Made by a program: the position numbers and the translations under genes
Notes under the pieces: model-generated
Database searches by the model: none
What the model saw: the letters and a program-made list of their open reading frames with translations, nothing else
What the model was told of the DNA's origin: nothing
Shown here: positions 33,339 to 45,745 of the stretch, in pieces
How positions within the stretch are numbered: the first letter of the stretch is position 1
How the letters are laid out: every line of letters starts with the position of its first letter
Source of the DNA: Geobacillus stearothermophilus ATCC 12980
GTDB lineage: Bacteria; Bacillota; Bacilli; Bacillales; Anoxybacillaceae
Length of the DNA stretch: 64,000 nt
Direction of reading: 5' to 3'
Assembly (NCBI RefSeq): GCF_030369615.1
Contig: NZ_CP128494.1
Coordinates: 2,623,501-2,687,500 of the forward strand

Positions 33339-35534
33339 CTACGGCCGGCGAAGCAAACGGGACAACGAGGCAAGCAGGCGCTCTTGAAACGCAGCCCGTT
33401 CTTTCTCCACCTTGTCTGGCCACTCTTGCAGCGCCTGAAGCCACGACTCTACGTACGGAGAGAAAGACGGCGGATATACGCGGGCAAGATCGTCCAGCTT
33501 GCCGTTGCGATCGGTCGCGGCGACGATATACATGCCCGGCAACAGATGCGGCTCTGCCCGCTTCGGAATGTCCCATGTCACCGTTCGGTTATGGGCAAGC
33601 CAATCCAGCACCGCCTTCCCCTGCTCCACACGCTTGACGCGGAAAAACGAGAAACCGACGGAAAGGGGAATAGGCAAACCAAACAAACGAGCAAGCTGCC
33701 AAGCCATCAGTTCCTCATCCGCCTTTCCGTTCTCGCCCCTCCATTCATCCAGCAAAGCAAAGCAATGTTCCAATTCGCTTCTGACCTCTTCCAGCACGGC
33801 ACCAATAACAGTTCGATGATTCGTTCCATAACGGCGGTCCAGCCAATCGGCCCACTCAAGCAACATATCGAGCGCTCGGCTCACCACTTCCCATGAAAAC
33901 GAACTCCATCTTGACGGGATTTGCTCGACGATGCATTGTTTCCAGTCTTCTTCTCCTACGTCCTCCCACGATGAAAACGTCCGCCCGGTCATATATTCAC
34001 ACACGAGCAAAACCACGGCCCAACACGCCTCTTTGGCTTCTTTTTCTTCGCTCACGATGACTTCGTTATAAAACGCCAATGCGTCATCGGTAAAATACAT
34101 CCCTTCCCATTCCGCGCGGATCAACAATGTCTCGGTTCTTTCCGGCCCCATCCATTTCATTTTCCATAAGTCCGAAAGACGATGTGATGAGCTAAACGGA
34201 GATGGGGGCAATCCATAACGGGAGCGAATGGAATTCACTCCGATGAGCACCGGCAAATTGGCTCGTTCTTGCATGTTAAATAAATGGAATTCATACTCTT
34301 TCAGCCACTCATCCACTTCCTGCACACGCCCCTCGCGCGCCATTTCGTGAGGGGTTTTTCCATTCCATTTCTCAAGCGGGGTGTGAAGGGCTTTTTCCAT
34401 TTGAACATCCAATCCGGCCATCGTTGCCACCCAAGGGGGAGAGTCTGGGTCTGAATCAATATGAAGCGAAACGTTTTCGATCCCTTTTCGGCGCAAAACG
34501 GCTTCTGTCCCCCGTTTTCGTTCTTTTGGGGAATACCCAAACGCCTGCAGCAGCGACACGAGCTGTTCGGCCGTCCCTTCCTCCTCGGTAGACAACACGA
34601 GACGCGACCGATGAGCGGATAATGACCCGCCTAATTCAAACACATGAATCGGCTTGGGGGAAATCACTCCGACATAATGGTACACATTGGTGCACCATGA
34701 ACCTTCCACTTTCTCCCCATCGTCATGATCAATGTGAGCGCGTCCGATCGAAGCAAGCTTCCTCATCGCCTCAGCGGCTTCCTGGCATTCGTATTCATAC
34801 GTCCATCGCGTGCACTCCTCTTGCACATCGTCCGCCCTCGGAGGATAGCCTGCATCAACGATATCGAGAAAATGTTCAACGGCTACCTTTTCATACGGCC
34901 AATCGGTTTGCGTCAACAAGACGCGAATGTTCTCTTCCGCCCGTTCCACGCCCTTCGGATCCACAATCGATGATACACCGCAAACGTAATAGCCGCCGTC
35001 AAAGGGCTCCAAAAAGGCAAACATGCCGCCCCAAGGGCGCACAACCTCCAATGTCTCGCAATACGGCATGAGAAGTTTCTCGCCCGTCAACCGGTCGACC
35101 GCCACTCCTCCTTCATCATGCAAATCGACAAATTGCACAAGCCGCGGCACAAGTCGAACCCAGCGGTCCAACATTTCCTTGAGCTCCGGAGACAGACGAC
35201 GCCCTTTTTCCTGTTGAAACCATTCAACGCCGCGCAATCCATTCGGATAACGATGGAGGAAAAAACGCCAAAGCGTCTCAAACACCTTCAACTCTTCACG
35301 ATGATCCTTTTGTTCGATCATTCGGCGAAATGTACGGTTGACCGCTTCGCGTTCATCATAAGACAGCGATTCATCCAAAAACCGCTGCACCATTTGCGAC
35401 AGCTCATATTTTTGGTCAAAAAAGCGGCGCTGCCGCACCCGCTTGATTTCACGCTCCTGCTGTTTGTTCATGCAGCACTTCTTATACTTTTTCCCGCTTC
35501 CGCACGGGCACGGGTCATTTCGGCCGATTGCCAT
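33339..35534 (-). CDS. large SEC-C motif protein, paralog A2
   Basis: 731 residues starting MAIGRNDPCPCGSGKKYKKC; the Cys-x-Cys-x8-Cys-Cys zinc site is intact. Colinear with A1: KYELSQMVQRFLDE, VEWFQQEKGRRLSPELKEML, WGGMFAFLEPFDGGYY, GKTPHEMAREGRVQEVDEWL, SIRSRYGLPPSPF, and the end ARVYPPSFSPYVESW. A C-terminal tail of about 35 residues is extra. AGGGAGGATTTTGC precedes the ATG. Conservation at both ends and in the middle argues that A1 and A2 are functional duplicates; role unknown. Confidence 0.85.
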   Translation of the reverse strand: MAIGRNDPCPCGSGKKYKKCCMNKQQEREIKRVRQRRFFDQKYELSQMVQRFLDESLSYDEREAVNRTFRRMIEQKDHREELKVFETLWRFFLHRYPNGLRGVEWFQQEKGRRLSPELKEMLDRWVRLVPRLVQFVDLHDEGGVAVDRLTGEKLLMPYCETLEVVRPWGGMFAFLEPFDGGYYVCGVSSIVDPKGVERAEENIRVLLTQTDWPYEKVAVEHFLDIVDAGYPPRADDVQEECTRWTYEYECQEAAEAMRKLASIGRAHIDHDDGEKVEGSWCTNVYHYVGVISPKPIHVFELGGSLSAHRSRLVLSTEEEGTAEQLVSLLQAFGYSPKERKRGTEAVLRRKGIENVSLHIDSDPDSPPWVATMAGLDVQMEKALHTPLEKWNGKTPHEMAREGRVQEVDEWLKEYEFHLFNMQERANLPVLIGVNSIRSRYGLPPSPFSSSHRLSDLWKMKWMGPERTETLLIRAEWEGMYFTDDALAFYNEVIVSEEKEAKEACWAVVLLVCEYMTGRTFSSWEDVGEEDWKQCIVEQIPSRWSSFSWEVVSRALDMLLEWADWLDRRYGTNHRTVIGAVLEEVRSELEHCFALLDEWRGENGKADEELMAWQLARLFGLPIPLSVGFSFFRVKRVEQGKAVLDWLAHNRTVTWDIPKRAEPHLLPGMYIVAATDRNGKLDDLARVYPPSFSPYVESWLQALQEWPDKVEKERAAFQERLLASLSRLLRRP

Positions 35535-35830
35535 GCAAAATCCTCCCTTCTAATCATTCCTTTCCAAAACGGCGACCAAGATATTAAAAACTGTCGGAAT
35601 CGCGCACAAAGCCATTTTTCCCAATCCATTATGGATTCGGTCAAAACCGATCGTTCCCCGCCACTTTTTTGGAGTTTCACGAATGGAACGCATTCCATTC
35701 CCTGTTTCTACTTATAGAGGGCTTGGGTTGAGCCCAATGATGTTTGAATGAGAGAGCCCTTGTGGAACCGGCTTTCCTTTCTGACGAAATGCCGCTGACT
35801 TGCGCGCAGCGCCCGTTTTTCTGCCAGCTT

Positions 35831-37117
35831 CTAGATGAATCCCCGATCGGTGAAGATCTCCCACGCTACATCACGGAGTTCTTTACGCAATTCTTTTTCA
35901 TTCACTTCCTCAAGCAGGCCTTCATTCCGCCACGAACGGATGGCGCGGTCAATATGACGGTTGACTCGCTTCTCGTACCATCCTTCACGCATCAACATCA
36001 GATCGATGTCATCGATCCATTCATTGATGCGCGCATCAAGCTCATCCCCTTCCTCTTCGAACCAGTCTTCCTCCCAGTCATCGAGCCATTCCTCGTCGTC
36101 TTCATCATCAACAGCCATCAGGAAAAAATCCAACGCCGCCGATCGCACATCTTCTGGCATCACGTCATACCGATCGGCGATGTCTTCCACCTCCGATCCT
36201 TCCGCCTTCATCAAATGCCCAGCCACATAGCGGAGCGCCGCCGCGTAGACGGGGACCGAATAAGGGAGGCGGGATGTTTTTCCGCAATAGATCGCCCATA
36301 TGGCGAACGCTTGATTGAGCAGCGCCGCTGGCGCCTCCGGCTCGTTTTCATCGAGCTCGCGAATGACGGCCGCTTGTTTCGGATCATCCCATTTGAACTG
36401 TTTGGCGAACTGCCAAAGCCACTCCAAGAGCACATCGGAAAGCACAGCGACGAACCGATCGCGCATCCATAAAGCCGATGGCTGACCGCTCCACTCCCCT
36501 TCTTGTTGAATCGCCCGAAGCAATCGATCTTTCCCTGACGCCGGGAGCGGAAACACCGCTGTGAAACACGTGAACACGTCTTGGTACGGCACAAGGAAGC
36601 CGAACACCACATCTCCTGTTTCGATCACGCTCGGCCATTGATGGGAAGCCAATAAATGAACGATCTTTTCCCCTCCCGTCAACAAATCCCGGACAACGGG
36701 GCGATTGTCGTCCTCATAGCCGATGAACTCGCCAAGCGACGGAACGGCTCCTTCCCACCTCTCGATGTGAGCCTGAACGGACGGGCGCCACCGCTCCCAA
36801 TGACGGCTTTTCCGGTAAGCAGAAAAGATCGTTTGTCCTGTTTCATCAAGCGGCCAACAAAACAACATCCAATTCACCGCCATGATCTGCACGCCAAGCT
36901 CGAGTTCCTCCGGCATCTCATCAAGCGGGAACTGGTCTAAAAGCTCTTCCGCCTCCCTCTCATACCGCTGTAAAACAAACTGACGCATATCATTCATGCA
37001 TTCGATCAACTCGCGGTCAATCAATGACGAAATCGAAACCGCCTCTTTTTTTCCGCAACAATGCTTGTACTTTTTGCCGCTGCCGCACGGACAAAGGGCA
37101 TTCCGCGACACCATCAT
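35831..37117 (-). CDS. SEC-C motif protein, paralog B2
   Basis: 428 residues from the ATG at 37117 (GCGGGTGACGAT upstream; a second ATG follows). The N-terminus MMVSRNALCPCGSGKKYKHC is the SEC-C motif. The middle (TIFSAYRKSRHWERWRPSVQ, VPYQDVFTCFTAVFP) and acidic C-terminus (DDEDDEEWLDDWEEDWFEEE, then RHIDRAIRSWRNEGLLEE) match B1, which is broken; so B2 is the intact copy. It follows A2 as B1 follows A1. No known activity. Confidence 0.83.
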   Translation of the reverse strand: MMVSRNALCPCGSGKKYKHCCGKKEAVSISSLIDRELIECMNDMRQFVLQRYEREAEELLDQFPLDEMPEELELGVQIMAVNWMLFCWPLDETGQTIFSAYRKSRHWERWRPSVQAHIERWEGAVPSLGEFIGYEDDNRPVVRDLLTGGEKIVHLLASHQWPSVIETGDVVFGFLVPYQDVFTCFTAVFPLPASGKDRLLRAIQQEGEWSGQPSALWMRDRFVAVLSDVLLEWLWQFAKQFKWDDPKQAAVIRELDENEPEAPAALLNQAFAIWAIYCGKTSRLPYSVPVYAAALRYVAGHLMKAEGSEVEDIADRYDVMPEDVRSAALDFFLMAVDDEDDEEWLDDWEEDWFEEEGDELDARINEWIDDIDLMLMREGWYEKRVNRHIDRAIRSWRNEGLLEEVNEKELRKELRDVAWEIFTDRGFI

Positions 37118-37325
37118 ATCGTCACCCGCTTTCCTTCGATTCGGCCTTGCCGTTATGTTCATTGTATCATAACAGAGAGAAAAGCAGGAATAAATCTCAC
37201 GCCAAACAAACATAGCAACGGTACAATCCGCCATGCTATAATAATGTAGATATAAAGAATGAACGGAAAACGGGGGCTTTCTTCGGGAACCCATGATGCA
37301 CAATGGACGGAAAGGACGGACTGAT

Positions 37326-38929
37326 ATGTTGCAGACCGCAATCTCCAAACCTCTGTTGCAAAAAGCCGCTGCCGACTTGCAGCGGGAATGGTCGTTTTCT
37401 CTCTTCCAACATGTCATCCAAAAAGGGCGGGAATTGTCACGGCAAGGGTTGGTGTATAACGTCACGGTCATAGACAGCGATTTTATCGAAGGAAAAGTCA
37501 TCGACACCGCCATTCATGACGTGACGCTTGATTTGTCGGACATCTCCCTCCACAGCTGCACATGCGGGACGGAAGATCTTTGCCCGCACGTACTGGCGCT
37601 GTTCTTTTACGTGTACGGAAATGTATTTGACAACGGCGAGTTGTTGCGGCAATGGAAACAAGGAAAGAAAAAACCGAACCGGAAAGCGGCATCGGTCCAA
37701 ACACCGTCTGAACCAAACACAGCGGAATCGGTCGCCCAATGGCGGAAGCAGTTCGCCGACCTATTGGACGAGTGGAGCGCCCGCCACCGCCGCCGCAATG
37801 ATTGGCCGTACCGCTTGTCCCATCAACTGTTTCCGCGACTCGTCAAAAACAGCCCGAAACACAGCGCTGTCCGTTTGTTGCATCGCTTCCATGCGGCCTT
37901 GTTTTTGCTTGACCATTTGTTCGAATACGGACGCGAACGCGGTTGGGACCGTGGGCTGTTGTTCGGATCATACGAGCAGTTTTCGTGGCAACAAGACGTC
38001 GATTATATCGCCGACGAATGGTTCGAAACGTTGGAACGGTTTCCGTCCGAACTGCTGCCCCCGTCTGTTGAAACGCACATCGAACAGACGATCCCGTATG
38101 TACGGGAGTTGTTGCTGCGGTGGGGAAAGGCGTCCCCTTCACTCGTCTACAGCCTATACACAACCGCTTGGGAGCTGCTGTTCACGAAAGAAGCGCAGCG
38201 CCGGCAAGAGAAAGAAACGCTGATCCGCCTGGCAACGGAAAAACAGTCAACCACTCTGTTGCTAGCTGCCGCCCATCTCGCCTTTTTACTCGGCGAAGAT
38301 GACGAAGCGCTCGCCATCTACCGCCAACATCCCAAGGAAGCGGCTCCGTTTTTTATCGATTGGATGGAGCGGTTCGCATCCTCGCATTCGCCGGAACGTT
38401 TCGCATCATTTTGGGCGAAAGGAAAGCAAGAGCTTGCCTTCTACATATCCGCTCTTCCAGAGATGGAGCGGTCGCCGTTTGTCAACGAAATCGGTCGGCT
38501 GTACGAATCATACGCTCGCCAACACAACAAATGGGACGACTATGAGAAGCTGTTGGCCGCATGCTTCCCATACAGCGCGAACCGCTACGTTCATTGGCTG
38601 CTCGATCAAAGGCGCTACCATGATGTAGTCGACTTATACTTATGGGGGGACGCCACCGCCCATGACATTGATCCAACATTTCTCGCCATGCTGCAAAAAC
38701 AAAACCCGGCGCTCGTCTTGCCATTGTATCACCGAGCGGTCATGCGTTTTGTCGAGGCGAAAAACCGCGCAAGCTATCGCGTCGCCGTGCAATATTTAAA
38801 AAAATTGCGTGCGTGCTACCGATCGTTGAAACGAATGAACGAATGGCAGATGTATCTTGAACAGCTGTTAGCCAAAACAGCGCGCATGCGCGCGTTTCAT
38901 GAAGAAGTGGAGAAAGGAAAATTGCTTCT

Positions 38930-38933
<4 letters not shown>
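37326..38933 (+). CDS. ywqB: SWIM zinc-finger protein, YwqB-like
   Basis: 535 residues. SWIM motif near residues 70-90: SLHSCTCGTEDLCPHVLALF (CxC-x6-CxH). The rest is helical and repeat-like. AAAGGACGGACTGAT precedes the ATG. Its stop overlaps the start of the SNF2 gene (ATGA), the same pairing as ywqB-ywqA in B. subtilis. SWIM domains bind DNA or proteins; the partner ATPase suggests a chromatin-remodeller-like or repair role, unproven. A TATAAT at about 37237 may be the promoter. Confidence 0.85.
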
Positions 38934-41709
<2,776 letters not shown>

Positions 41710-41711
41710 GC

Positions 41712-41828
41712 ATGGCGGAAGAAAAACGAAAGCGCAAGAAAAAAACGGCGGAAAACCCGTGGGAAAAGCTGCTGAAGCGGATGGAAGAAAAGTTGAAAGA
41801 GCGAGAAAAGCGGCAAAAGCAACCTTGA
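41712..41828 (+). CDS. 38-residue lysine-rich protein after ywqA
   Basis: AAAGGAGGCGCTTGAGC overlaps the ywqA stop and leads to the ATG at 41712; the product is MAEEKRKRKKKTAENPWEK then a coiled-coil-like KLLKRMEEKLKEREKR. It is translationally coupled to ywqA. The TGA stop is formed by the IS605 right end; before insertion the codons were CCG TAA, so the protein is unchanged. Confidence 0.7.
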   Translation: MAEEKRKRKKKTAENPWEKLLKRMEEKLKEREKRQKQP

Positions 41829-42467
41829 CACTCCACACGGCTAAAGCCGTGGGATTCTTGGGTCGTTCGCGTCCTCATCCATTTCTGGTTCGGACAACGC
41901 CCAAATTCAGGGGTGTGTCATCACCCCGTCCCATCGGGTTAGAGTGTACCCCGATGGGCGGCGCACCTGTGACCAGTGCGCTAGGTTCGACGGCAAAGCC
42001 CGAAATCGCTTTGGCGATGTTGATGGCGCCATTCAAGTCGGCGTGGAGAGTGTATCCACACCTTTGGCATCGGAAGCGGATGCCGTTTCGGTTCGCTTTC
42101 TCTCGATGACCACATTTACACGTTTGGCTCGTGTAGGTTGGATTCACCCACTCCACCCGAATGCCCGCCATTTCCGCTTTATAGGCGATCATCGTTTGCA
42201 ATTGATGGAACGCCCAAGCATGAAGGCTTCGCCCCGCTTCTTTGGCCGATTTTGCCCGTTTCCGAATCCCCGTCAACTCTTCCATCCGAATCACGCCAAC
42301 ACCGTTAGCGAGGGCAAAATTTACGATTTGACGGCTGATTTTGTGATTTTGATCCTTCATCCAGCGGGACTCTTTACGGCCGATTTTGCGAATCATATGA
42401 AGCTTCTTGGCTTGGCCCAGCCTTCGCCGCAAAGCTAAAGAGCGTGGGCTTTCTCGTTCGCGAATCT
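41825..42467 (-). mobile_element. internally deleted copy of the TnpB IS605 element
   Basis: Right end GGAGTGTCAA at 41825, left end CAGATTCGCGAACGAGAAAGCCC beginning 42467, with TTTAC (42472-42468, minus strand) outside. Internal deletion joins the left-end hairpin directly to tnpB codon ~203, losing the first 60% of the gene. Removing the element restores AAGCAACCGTAAAGGG and the original stop of the preceding small gene. Confidence 0.87.
41875..42435 (-). pseudogene. tnpB C-terminal remnant
   Basis: From LALRRRLGQAKKLHMIRK to AKAISGFAV, nearly identical to residues 203-351 of the TnpB at 2437-3492. Glu, zinc-ribbon and final Asp remain; the first RuvC Asp is lost. The stop codon has changed (GTCTAA to GTCGAA), so the frame reads through into the right end. 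Confidence 0.9.
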
Positions 42468-42481
42468 GTAAAGGGACATCA

Positions 42482-42745
42482 CCCGGGCGATGAACATCCT
42501 GTTGGACACAAAAAAACTCCATAAGCACGTATTGCTCTTGGTCCAGCCATGAAAAGGGCCAGTCCAGACGCACGTGTGTTCATCGAAACATCTCATGGGC
42601 AACGTTTTGCCCTTCACCCGGGCATGAACATGAATCATCAAGGCACGCGCATTTTCACGGAAAGGTTCATGGGCAGCACGCTTTGTCCTCCACCCGGGGA
42701 TGAAAATCACGCGCCAGTCCTGCATTTTCACGAAAACAGCGCGGG
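42482..42745. repeat. degenerate ~76-bp direct repeats
   Basis: Units share CATGGGCA(A/G)C, a CACCCGGG(C/G)ATGAA block (at about 42481, 42617, 42693) and a GCGCATTTTCACG-like block (about 42646, 42721). The best pair, 42572-42645 and 42646-42723, is roughly two-thirds identical by eye. No coding role is evident. The stretch 42468-42877 holds nothing else I recognise. Confidence 0.45.
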
Positions 42746-42877
42746 ATTGATCCCACGCTGTTCGCTTTCAAGCCATCCTCTCAGCGCCTTGTCAACGAAA
42801 CAATTCGGGCATGTCGATTGCAAGCCCCGGAAAATACACAGACCATCAAGAGAAGGTCTATCGCGCCGATCCTTTCG

Positions 42878-43849
42878 CTAAACGGAAGCGTACATTCGGT
42901 CGAGCTCTTGCGCTTCGTATTTCGCAAACGGGTCGATGAGCGAAATTTTTTGCGCCTCGGCGTCGCCGACGCCGGCGTACAGCTCAGCCGTGCCGTCGCC
43001 TTTGCGGATGAGTCCGCCGCTAAAGACAACGTTCGCCAAATCCGGCCGTTTCGCCGGACCATCCAAAAAGTGGGAGCGAAGCGCAAGCAATTGCAGCTCT
43101 GAACGCTCCATCGTCTCCGGGTTCAACACGAACACCATCGGGTAGTAATGGCGGTTGCCGTGCTCGTCAAAGCAAGCGATATGGCCAAGCGCCCCCACAA
43201 GCCCGTTCGCCAGCAAATGCGCCTCATTCACGCCGCCCCATTCTTCATCCATAAATTGGGCGTCCAAAATCGGCGCGGCCTCAATCACGTCCGGCGTCAA
43301 CTCATCGAGCGAGAAAATGCGGGTGAACCCGATTTTCCCGCGTCCGCCTTTTTCCCCTTGCGGCCGGGTGAACACGCCGATCGAGCCATCTTTCAGCTCG
43401 ACAAGGCGAATGTCCTTCATTCCGTCCGGCCCTTCGGCGAACTTTTTCAAACTGCGAATATTGCGGCCGCGGTAAAAGACCGTCCGCCAGCTCAGCTCGC
43501 CGTCAAACACCGGATGCGGAAACGTCTCCACGCCGCCGAACACCAACTGACCGTGAATGCGCGCCACAAACGGATCCTGCAAGGCGAACACCGGCGCCCC
43601 GTCACGAGGAACCCAGACGCCGTCGCGCTCGACGAAAAAGTACACTTCCGATTGCTCGCTGTCGCGCGCCTCGACGCGCCCAGCGATCACCCATTCTCCT
43701 TCATCCACAAACGGTGCAGAAATATTGTAAACGTCCCGGTCCCCGACACCCGCAAAGCGAAGCTTTTCCGGCTCAAACGGCTGCGGGGCCGAACGAAATT
43801 CGTCTACTAACACTTGACATGTCTTTAATGTTGGCAATGAGAATAACAT
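42878..43849 (-). CDS. DUF1861 family protein (GH130-like beta-propeller)
   Basis: 323 residues. Starts MLFSLPTLKTCQVLVDEFRS and contains FAGVGDRDVYNISAPF, DPFVARIHGQLVFGGVE, GMKDIRLVELKDG, WGGVNEAHLLANGLVG and FSGGLIRKGDGTAELYAGVG, all typical of DUF1861, a five-bladed propeller family near GH130 mannoside phosphorylases. GGAGGGATGAATC precedes the ATG. The C-terminal remnant of a second DUF1861 gene is fused upstream of GH130 at 48378, so both probably served mannoside breakdown. Confidence 0.82.
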   Translation of the reverse strand: MLFSLPTLKTCQVLVDEFRSAPQPFEPEKLRFAGVGDRDVYNISAPFVDEGEWVIAGRVEARDSEQSEVYFFVERDGVWVPRDGAPVFALQDPFVARIHGQLVFGGVETFPHPVFDGELSWRTVFYRGRNIRSLKKFAEGPDGMKDIRLVELKDGSIGVFTRPQGEKGGRGKIGFTRIFSLDELTPDVIEAAPILDAQFMDEEWGGVNEAHLLANGLVGALGHIACFDEHGNRHYYPMVFVLNPETMERSELQLLALRSHFLDGPAKRPDLANVVFSGGLIRKGDGTAELYAGVGDAEAQKISLIDPFAKYEAQELDRMYASV

Positions 43850-44088
43850 GATTCATCCCTCCGGATGGCGCCAAAAACGCCCACATTGGCATTTTTGGCT
43901 GTTTTTCCTGATCGCGGTTCGAACAGGAAACGTTCTCCAACTTCCTTTCATGCCAGTCTAATCAATCGGACATGGATGGCTGCGCCACCTCCTAGGCTAG
44001 GCAAGGAAGTCAATGAAACTGGTTTGTGTGTTATATTATAATATGATATGAAGGATTGTGAAACACGTTATTCTTTGCCAAAAAAAGA

Positions 44089-44119
44089 AGGGCCAATCGT
44101 CTGTCAAGGCCCTTTTTTT
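44089..44119. terminator. bidirectional terminator
   Basis: AAAAAAAGAAGGGCC / GGCCCTTTTTTTC around a 14-base loop, 12 bases beyond the macro-domain stop. Confidence 0.85.
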
Positions 44120-44130
44120 CTTATTTTTAT

Positions 44131-44616
44131 TTAATATGAATCAACCATTTGGATAAATGACTCGTCGATATCAACGACCACAAATTCCACATCCTCAACC
44201 GGCGCGAGCACCTCGCGAAATAACCTAGCCACTCTCGCTTTGTCAAGCCGGCCGACTCCGGTTCCCAAGGCCGGCAACGCCACCTTCTTGATTCCGTTCT
44301 CCCGACAGTGCGCGACAAGCCGCTCGAGACACGCCCGAACGATGTCATACGACGTCGCCCCTGCAGGCTGCTTCATCGTCACTAAGTGAAGGACCCCGCG
44401 AAACGGCAGCGAGCCTGCTCCTGTCACGTACAAATCGCCGGGCTTAGGGTCTTGCGCTTGACAGACGCGGATCGCTTCCTCCTCGATCACACGTCCCCCC
44501 GCCCGACGGATCGCCGCCGCCACGCCGCCGCCCATCGGCCCGATGCCGTTGGCGGCATTGCAAATGTACTCGACTCCTTCCACTTTGGTCAGATCGCCGA
44601 CCATGGCACGAATCAT
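44131..44616 (-). CDS. macro domain protein (ADP-ribose/O-acetyl-ADP-ribose binding)
   Basis: 161 residues, one macro domain: VGDLTKVEGVEYICNAANGIGPMGGGVAAAIRRAGG carries the Asn and the glycine loop of ADP-ribose hydrolases, and VALPALGTGVGRL the second phosphate loop. GCTAAGGAGGGGTTCGG precedes the ATG. It may remove ADP-ribose from protein or act on O-acetyl-ADP-ribose. An ADP-ribosylglycohydrolase remnant at 55725 is the only other ADP-ribose gene here. Confidence 0.85.
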   Translation of the reverse strand: MIRAMVGDLTKVEGVEYICNAANGIGPMGGGVAAAIRRAGGRVIEEEAIRVCQAQDPKPGDLYVTGAGSLPFRGVLHLVTMKQPAGATSYDIVRACLERLVAHCRENGIKKVALPALGTGVGRLDKARVARLFREVLAPVEDVEFVVVDIDESFIQMVDSY

Positions 44617-44638
44617 CCGAACCCCTCCTTAGCCATGT

Positions 44639-44815
44639 TTATTCCCCCGCTTCCTCCGCCTCCATAAGCTCATCCAGAACACGGTTGATGGCAGACGATG
44701 CTTCATCGATGGCTTCCACTTGTATGAACTGCAATTCATCATCGATAATGCTTCGATAGCAGAATCTCCTTTTTGTCTTCATCCCTAAAAAACGACAAGC
44801 TGTCATGCAAAACAT
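44639..44815 (-). CDS. small acidic ORF, uncertain
   Basis: Frame MFCMTACRFLGMKTKRRF then SIIDDELQFIQVEAIDEASS and ELMEAEEAGE. The last 40 residues look protein-like, but no good ribosome site precedes the ATGs at 44815 or 44782. It may be a remnant. Confidence 0.35.
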   Translation of the reverse strand: MFCMTACRFLGMKTKRRFCYRSIIDDELQFIQVEAIDEASSAINRVLDELMEAEEAGE

Positions 44816-44840
44816 GAAATGCGACCGACTGATGGTTGAA

Positions 44841-45728
44841 TTAGCTGCTCTTCGATCCCTTCGCCTCGGCCACCACCCGCTCCAAAAACGAAAGCAAATC
44901 GGCGCGCAGCTCCTCGTTTTGCAAGGCAAATTCAATCGTCGTTTCGATAAAGCCGAGCTTCTCGCCGACATCGTACCGTTTTCCTTCAAACTCGTAGGCA
45001 AAGACGCGCTGAATTTCATTCAGCCGCCCGATCGCATCGGTGAGCTGAATCTCCCCGCCTGCGCCGACTTCCTGCTTCTCCAAAAACAAGAAAATTTCCG
45101 GCGTCAACACGTACCGCCCGACGATCGCGAGGTTCGACGGCGCTGTGCCCGGAGCGGGTTTTTCGACAAAGCGGCGCACTTGGTAGCGCCGTCCCTTCTG
45201 CTCGAGCGGGTCGATGATCCCGTAACGGTGCGTCTCTTCCTCCGGCACGCGCTTGACGCCGATCACCGAGCTGAACGTTTGTTCGTATTGCTCAATGAGC
45301 TGTTTTAAACAAGGTTTTTCCGCTTGGACGATATCATCGCCCAACAACACCGCAAACGGCTCGTCTCCGATGAAATTGCGCGCGCACCAAACAGCATGCC
45401 CCAGCCCTTTTGGCTCTTTTTGGCGAATGTAGTGGATGTCCACTTTTGATGGCTCTTTTACTTTCTCAAGCAAGTCCAATTTTCCTTTTTGCTTCAGCAG
45501 CTGCTCGAGCTCAAACGCATAGTCAAAATGGTCTTCAATCGCCCGCTTCCCTTTCCCGGTGACGATGATGATGTCCTCAATGCCTGATGCCATCGCCTCT
45601 TCAACAATATATTGAATCGTCGGCTTATCGACAATCGGAAGCATCTCCTTCGGCATGGCCTTTGTCGCCGGCAAAAACCGCGTCCCAAGGCCCGCTGCCG
45701 GAATGATCGCTTTGCGCACTTTTTTCAT
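44841..45728 (-). CDS. galU: UTP-glucose-1-phosphate uridylyltransferase
   Basis: 295 residues. N-terminal [28 protein letters not shown] is the nucleotidyltransferase signature; [27 protein letters not shown] and [21 protein letters not shown] follow. Makes UDP-glucose for glycolipids, teichoic-acid decoration and, through ugd at 23527, UDP-glucuronate. AGAGGGGGACGGAATC precedes the ATG. It lies downstream of the Ktr channel gene on the same strand, 17 bases apart. Confidence 0.95.
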   Translation of the reverse strand: MKKVRKAIIPAAGLGTRFLPATKAMPKEMLPIVDKPTIQYIVEEAMASGIEDIIIVTGKGKRAIEDHFDYAFELEQLLKQKGKLDLLEKVKEPSKVDIHYIRQKEPKGLGHAVWCARNFIGDEPFAVLLGDDIVQAEKPCLKQLIEQYEQTFSSVIGVKRVPEEETHRYGIIDPLEQKGRRYQVRRFVEKPAPGTAPSNLAIVGRYVLTPEIFLFLEKQEVGAGGEIQLTDAIGRLNEIQRVFAYEFEGKRYDVGEKLGFIETTIEFALQNEELRADLLSFLERVVAEAKGSKSS

Positions 45729-45745
45729 GATTCCGTCCCCCTCTT

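Noticed and set aside
42482..42745. CRISPR-like array.
   Set aside because: Repeat units are long, degenerate and irregularly spaced, with no cas genes.
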